A stretch of 64,000 nt of DNA, from NCBI GenBank assembly GCA_014898425.1, contig RCSZ01000009.1, positions 1,302,001-1,366,000 of the forward strand. Reading direction: 5' to 3'. The translations under genes were made by a program, and so were the position numbers. This stretch comes from Botryotinia globosa. Taxonomy: Eukaryota > Ascomycota > Leotiomycetes > Helotiales > Sclerotiniaceae. Shown here piece by piece: positions 59,867-64,000 of the stretch (its first letter is position 1; each line of letters starts with the position of its first letter). The notes under the pieces were generated by a model. That model was not told where the DNA came from and ran no database searches. It was given only the letters and a program-made list of their open reading frames with translations.

Positions 59867-60231
59867 CAGTAGAACTTGGTTATACCGGAATGAAATATTT
59901 GACCAATCAAATCCGATATAAATAAGATTCCGGTATAAAAAATGATAGTCTAAATATCTCCACCAAAATTATATCCGATTTCAGCTCTAAATCCTGATAT
60001 TTTCGAAAAAAATATTATGTGATAATATTTAATCAAGTTTACTAATACCAAAAAGCTTATTAAGCTAAATTCATTACCAAAACTTATATCGGATTCTTGA
60101 AAAATCAGTCCGATATTCCGGTTTTATCTAAAAATCCGGTATTACTATATAAAAAGTAATCAAATCAGGAATTTTTTTTAGTATATCCAAGATTCCGGTA
60201 TATCCCAATCCAATATAGCTAAGTTCTACTG
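59867..60231. mobile_element. Non-autonomous pogo/Fot1-like element (MITE), 365 bp
   Basis: The element begins CAGTAGAACTTGGTTATA and ends with the near reverse complement TATAGCTAAGTTCTACTG. The inverted ends are about 20 bp, and both sides carry TA (59865-59866 and 60232-60233), the Tc1/mariner target duplication. CAGTAGAAC...TATA ends with CCGGTATA motifs are typical of pogo/Tigger/Fot1-related MITEs. Internally there are several CCGGTAT/CCGATAT repeats and no ORF. The autonomous parent is not in the window. Confidence 0.83.
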
Positions 60232-60632
60232 TAATAGGTAGTGTGTGAGTAACAGGTGAATAAATGATCTTTAGTCATTCATAACCTACTACTACGGAGC
60301 TGATTCTATAACAAGGCCTATTTAAAGTTTCCCTTCCTGTAATTAGCTAGTTCCTTAAGTTGAATACACATTGACAACAAGAACCTACATCGTAGGTCCT
60401 ATTCCATACGTACTCTTTTCAAACCAGCAGATAGTATCAAACAGAAAAAGTATCTTTACTTATACTCTCTTTTATTAGCTAGTATAATAACCTTTGTAGT
60501 GCAGTTAGCAACAGTCATTTGCAATCAAATGTCTTTGAGACCTAGATTTGACCAGATTGACGATGCAATTTAGATTCTAGATGGTTTCAAAGCACAGAAA
60601 CATAATCGACAGCCTCCCCCATTCCAGCGCAG
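60232..60632. other. Intergenic region right of the MITE
   Basis: This is 400 bp between the MITE and the peroxidase stop. It is AT-rich with no gene. Confidence 0.5.
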
Positions 60633-61538
60633 TCACCCAACCACATGACCCAACACCCCCGTCACCGGATCATACCCCCCAAAAGCAATCCCCACCGTCT
60701 GCGCCGTCACCTCCAGACCCTCAGGCAACACCTCCTCATTAGCCAACACCAACTTCTCGATCATCACCGCCAAGCTCGCCAAATTCGTTTGCACAGCCCC
60801 CCTTCTCCAGCCCTCCCGATACGGTAACCGTTCCTCCTCAAAGAAAACCCTCACCCACTCTACATCCGCGATGCCCTCCACCGGATCCCCCAGCGTACTC
60901 AAATACAACGCCGTCTCTCCATAGCTCAACACAAAATGCTGAGCCGAGTATGAAAAGTATGGATCGTGCTCCTCTTCGTATTTCACACGTGCGTATTTGG
61001 CGGCCGCGGCCACGGGGATGGATGTTTGGGGGGAGGTGAAGAATGAGAGGAATTGGTTGAAGATTGTTTGGCTGAATGAATAGTCATCGTGGTTTGGAGA
61101 GGAGTAGTAGTCGGCGCGGGAAAGCGATCCGTCGTGTTCGATGGGAAAATTGTGCTCGTTGAGATCATCGAGGTTGAAAGATGTAGCGAGGAGATTGCCT
61201 TGAACTGAGAGCAGACCGGCGGTGCCAATGGCAGTGGCAAAATCGACGCCCACGCTAGATTAGGGATTAGATTTACAGTGATCAATCGATGTATAGTACA
61301 GCTAGGAGACAATAGAGAAACCATACTTCAAAGCAGTATCTAACGCGGTGATAACATCAGGAACCGTGATCCCTTTTCCATCATGCGGGAGAAATCCATG
61401 ATTGGCGAGGGAGTTCATCGCAGGACATGGAGAACGAACATCACCTGGACCAGGTGGTGACCAAGTCGTGAAGCTCCCTTGAGCACGTGCAAGGAGAATT
61501 GGCAACGCTGCTGCCAAGAAGATTATTTTACCAAACAT
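60633..61538 (-). CDS. Secreted heme-thiolate peroxidase (chloroperoxidase/unspecific peroxygenase family)
   Basis: This family uses H2O2 to halogenate or hydroxylate organic compounds. Exons are 61538-61327 and 61254-60633 with a 72-nt intron (GTATGG...CTAG), giving 277 residues. Residues 1-20 form a signal peptide (MFGKIIFLAAALPILLARAQ), so the enzyme is secreted. The proximal heme ligand is Cys38 in SPCPAMNSLANHGFLP, the diagnostic PCP motif. The EHDGSLSR motif (110-117) matches the conserved EHD(A/G)SLSR block. FFEEERLPYREGWRR near residue 215 supplies the distal acid-base glutamate and adjacent arginine-containing segment. Size fits the short fungal HTPs. No propeptide is obvious. Its real substrate is unknown. 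Confidence 0.93.
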
Positions 61539-62477
61539 TAGGTCTGAAGGACGTGAACCAATACTAGAAGAGAATCAATATGAACACGGAAACGAGAATA
61601 GGGAAATGTATGGGTACTGAAACATTTGAGCTATGTAAAGATACCCTTCATCAGCTTCTCGACGTCTACCTGAAAAGTTTATCATTCCCCTTTCTTTCCT
61701 AGCACGTCAAGCAGATATATCACGTTTGTGAATATTTTTAAGCTCGGCCACGCTTGTGGAGTCCCCAATTTCCCGCTGTGGGGCAGCTCTGAACTTGAGG
61801 CCGATTAGCCATAATCAACTTTCATCAAACCAGAATCAGTGATTTTCAATCACAAAATGAGGAGATCTTTGCCAACTGAATCGAGGGTTTCTCCACAATG
61901 TAATTCTAAGAAGCGCTGAGAACGGCAGTTTGTTTTGACCACATCGTCATAATAATAAAAATTAATCCACCCATTAAAGATTGTCAAGAGTTAGTCTCGT
62001 GGGGGAAAAAAGGAGAACCATCTTCACAAACGAATGTGATTTTTTCCAGAAAAATATATTGAACTCCATTTATGATACATAAAAGTTTGCCGCCTTCCCA
62101 CATAACAGCAAGTAAGCCAAACCATTCCCACGCCATATGTCTGTTTTTCCCCACGCCACCAGATTTTTTGCCCACCCTTAAATTTCTGTCATACAGAAGG
62201 TAGGCAAGGAAACATTAATCATGTAGTATGCATTAAATAAAAGTTTTTGTCGTTCCCTGTTCCCACCATAAGTATAGCAGATCTTGCAAAAATCCCAATT
62301 CCTTTTACTCGCTATGCAGTAGACAAACCGGAAAGATCTGTAACATGGAACGCCGAATGTGACCTGAGAGGTTATGTAACAATGAGACAGATCTTGAAAA
62401 TTTCAATCACTGGTGCGACACATTTGTATGTTTGTGCCGGAATCAAATTATCCAGATCTGGTTTAAGGTGTGTAACT
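61539..62477. other. Intergenic region between the peroxidase and NOT1
   Basis: This is about 940 bp and holds the promoter of the peroxidase and the 3' end of NOT1. No gene is seen. A short ORF on the minus strand at 61984-62175 is not supported. Confidence 0.5.
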
Positions 62478-64000
62478 TTATCTTGAGAGAGAACGTTGCA
62501 CGATAACAGCAATCCGCTCAGCGACCTGATTAAAATTCTGTCAGTTATTTGAGCAAAGTGAGAGGACCGCGGATCTTACCTCTGGTGTCGACTTGATATA
62601 TGGCAAGTCAAAGAATTTGTATTTGTTCTCGTTCTTGGCGAGTTCGATGACCATGTTAAGCACGCCCCAAGGGATCGGCAGGGACACAAATGCTCTTTCT
62701 AACAAAACCCGAAGAATTTGTTGACTGATATCCGACTCCTCTTGATCATTGACGTCATTTCCGAATAGTTCCAGGAGCGCTTGCACGAAGTAATTTGTAT
62801 GGGCGTTGGGGAAACGAAGTTGGTTGACCATGCTGGTCAGAAGATAATGTCGCGCTTCTGGGTTGAGTTCGTGAACAAGCATCGAGAGCAAAGCAGCATC
62901 GGTAGAACCGCGAGCAAAACTATTGAGCTCTCCCTTGTGACTTGCTCTCGTCACAGCGTACATACAGATGTGTAAAACGATAGACTCAATCAGCTGCAAG
63001 TCAACATTGACAGGCACAAATCCTGGGCCGCTCACTTCGGTTTGCTTGCGTTGTATAGTATGGGTAATGTGAGCCACCGCATCTTCCGAAGGGCCACTTT
63101 GTAAGGCTTGTTCGAGAATCTCATACAGACCTGTTGACTGTAAGGTTCCCTCGACATCAAGGCTGGCAATCTCTGGTGATGTGCGAATCTCTTCAATACG
63201 TTCAATTTTCAATCCTGGCTGTAATGGATCTGGCAACTGAGTCTTTGTTGGATGAGCGTTGAGAATGAGATTCAACAATTGAACACAATGACTTGGCACG
63301 CTGGCACATAACTTCGACGAGTATGCAACTACGAAGTCAGGATAATCATGCTGTAACACGAGAAAGAATTTGAGAACTCCTTGATAAATATCCCTTGCCG
63401 CCAATGTCAACTGCAATGGCTTCAGTAGCTCGCCTGTATAGGACAGTAAACATTCCGCAAGTTTTGCAAACGGTTGCCACCCCATATCATCCGGAAGTCC
63501 CATCAATGGTACAAGGAAGAAGCGATGAGAGATCAAGGTCATCCAACCGTACACAAAGCCTGGGAAGTAAGCTGGTTGAAGTTTGATGAGCTTTTCAGCG
63601 AATGTCAGAATGATTTGGTGGTTCTCCGTTTCGGACAAATCAGTCGAGAAAGTATTCAAATGACAAAGCACGGAAGAAAGAAGTCGTGTAAAGACCTTTT
63701 GATTGAAGCCCTCGCCCCGCATGACATGATGATGATTCAAAACCAATGTTATGACTGATAGAACTGATTCCAAGAACGCGGCTTTGTCACCCTTCACTTC
63801 GCCTTCGCGTTCATAGCCCCTGACCAGTAGAGATATAAGCTTTGCCAATGCATCAATAGGGACGTAGGCATCATTAAGGAAGCCATGCATTTGAATTTGT
63901 TGTTCAAAACGTTCGACTGATGTATCAATCGAAAGGCGCAAGAAAAGGCAAAGATCCTCCTTATCGTTGATAAGCTGCCTGTTATACATGTGGGATATGA
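62478..64000 (-). CDS. NOT1: CCR4-NOT scaffold subunit NOT1, C-terminal part; 5' end outside window
   Basis: NOT1 is the central scaffold of the CCR4-NOT deadenylase, controlling mRNA decay and transcription in cytoplasm and nucleus. Exon 64000-62580 is open through the right edge. A 54-nt intron 62579-62526 (GTAAGA...TCAG) is followed by a 16-codon final exon, 62525-62478 (VAERIAVIVQRSLSR). The visible 490 or so residues are the NOT1 superfamily homology domain that docks NOT2/NOT3-5. They are all-helical, with FPGFVYGWMTLISHRFFLVPLM, ALLSMLVHELNPEARHYLLTSMVNQLRFPNAHTNYF and LPIPWGVLNMVIELAKNENKYKFFDLPYIKSTPE. These blocks are very conserved in fungi and animals. Several N-terminal kb, including the MIF4G CAF1-binding domain, are missing to the right. 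The final small exon was added because the in-frame stop inside the intron would remove the conserved C-terminal helix. Confidence 0.95.

Noticed and set aside
1..64000. tRNA, rRNA and CRISPR searches by eye
   Set aside because: No cloverleaf with a GGTTCRANYCC T-arm, no rRNA-like conserved blocks and no spacer-repeat arrays were seen. The regular arrays present are contiguous tandem repeats without spacers.

Overview
The window is nuclear DNA from a filamentous ascomycete. The evidence is short spliceosomal introns (about 50-110 nt, GTAAGT/GTATGT donors, CTAAC-like branch points, YAG acceptors), moderate GC genes, and ascomycete-type proteins: DUF3824, a fungal MED16, a 14-TM DHA2 MFS pump, a rhodopsin-like integral membrane protein, a heme-thiolate peroxidase and several P450s. 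Long intergenic spaces with many simple repeats, AT-rich C-to-T-decayed repeats, and general gene style suggest a leotiomycete (Botrytis/Sclerotinia relatives). That lineage assignment is inference, because no database was consulted. All gene models were spliced by hand from reading frames and splice signals.

Region by region. 1-998 is the 3' end of a hexose transporter, followed by 5.4 kb without a supportable gene. 6.4-16.6 kb is a housekeeping block: an Hst3/4-like sirtuin (-) divergent from Mediator subunit MED16 (+), then a minus-strand gene whose exons join a basic, Gln-rich nuclear-type protein to an omega-like glutathione S-transferase. 17.1-28.8 kb looks like an accessory island: two P450s (-), a rhodopsin-family membrane protein lacking its N-terminus (+), and a frameshifted DHA2 efflux pump (+). 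The pump lies between two oppositely oriented copies of an AT-rich inverted-repeat element. No polyketide synthase, NRPS, terpene synthase or pathway regulator is visible, so this could be the edge or the remains of a secondary-metabolite locus. 27.5-34.0 kb is gene-poor.

34-43 kb holds NPR3 (GATOR1/SEACIT, TORC1 control) and a DUF3824 protein, separated by 4.5 kb rich in microsatellites. After another 6 kb gene-poor stretch, 49.1-64 kb is denser. It carries a four- to six-TM hypothetical protein, a GFA-family zinc protein divergent from COX19 (mitochondrial CX9C copper chaperone), a coiled-coil hypothetical, a small spliced unknown gene, seipin (lipid droplets) divergent from an IMPACT/UPF0029 protein, a 365-bp pogo/Fot1-like MITE, a secreted chloroperoxidase-type peroxidase, and the C-terminus of NOT1 (CCR4-NOT scaffold), which runs off the right edge.

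Most interesting points: the GST fusion, the inverted-repeat elements bracketing the broken pump, a truncated receptor-like gene, a likely GC-AG intron in the GFA gene, a seipin start codon isolated on a 3-nt coding exon, an upstream ORF whose stop overlaps the MED16 ATG, and several unexplained repeats and hairpins in the gene-poor stretches.
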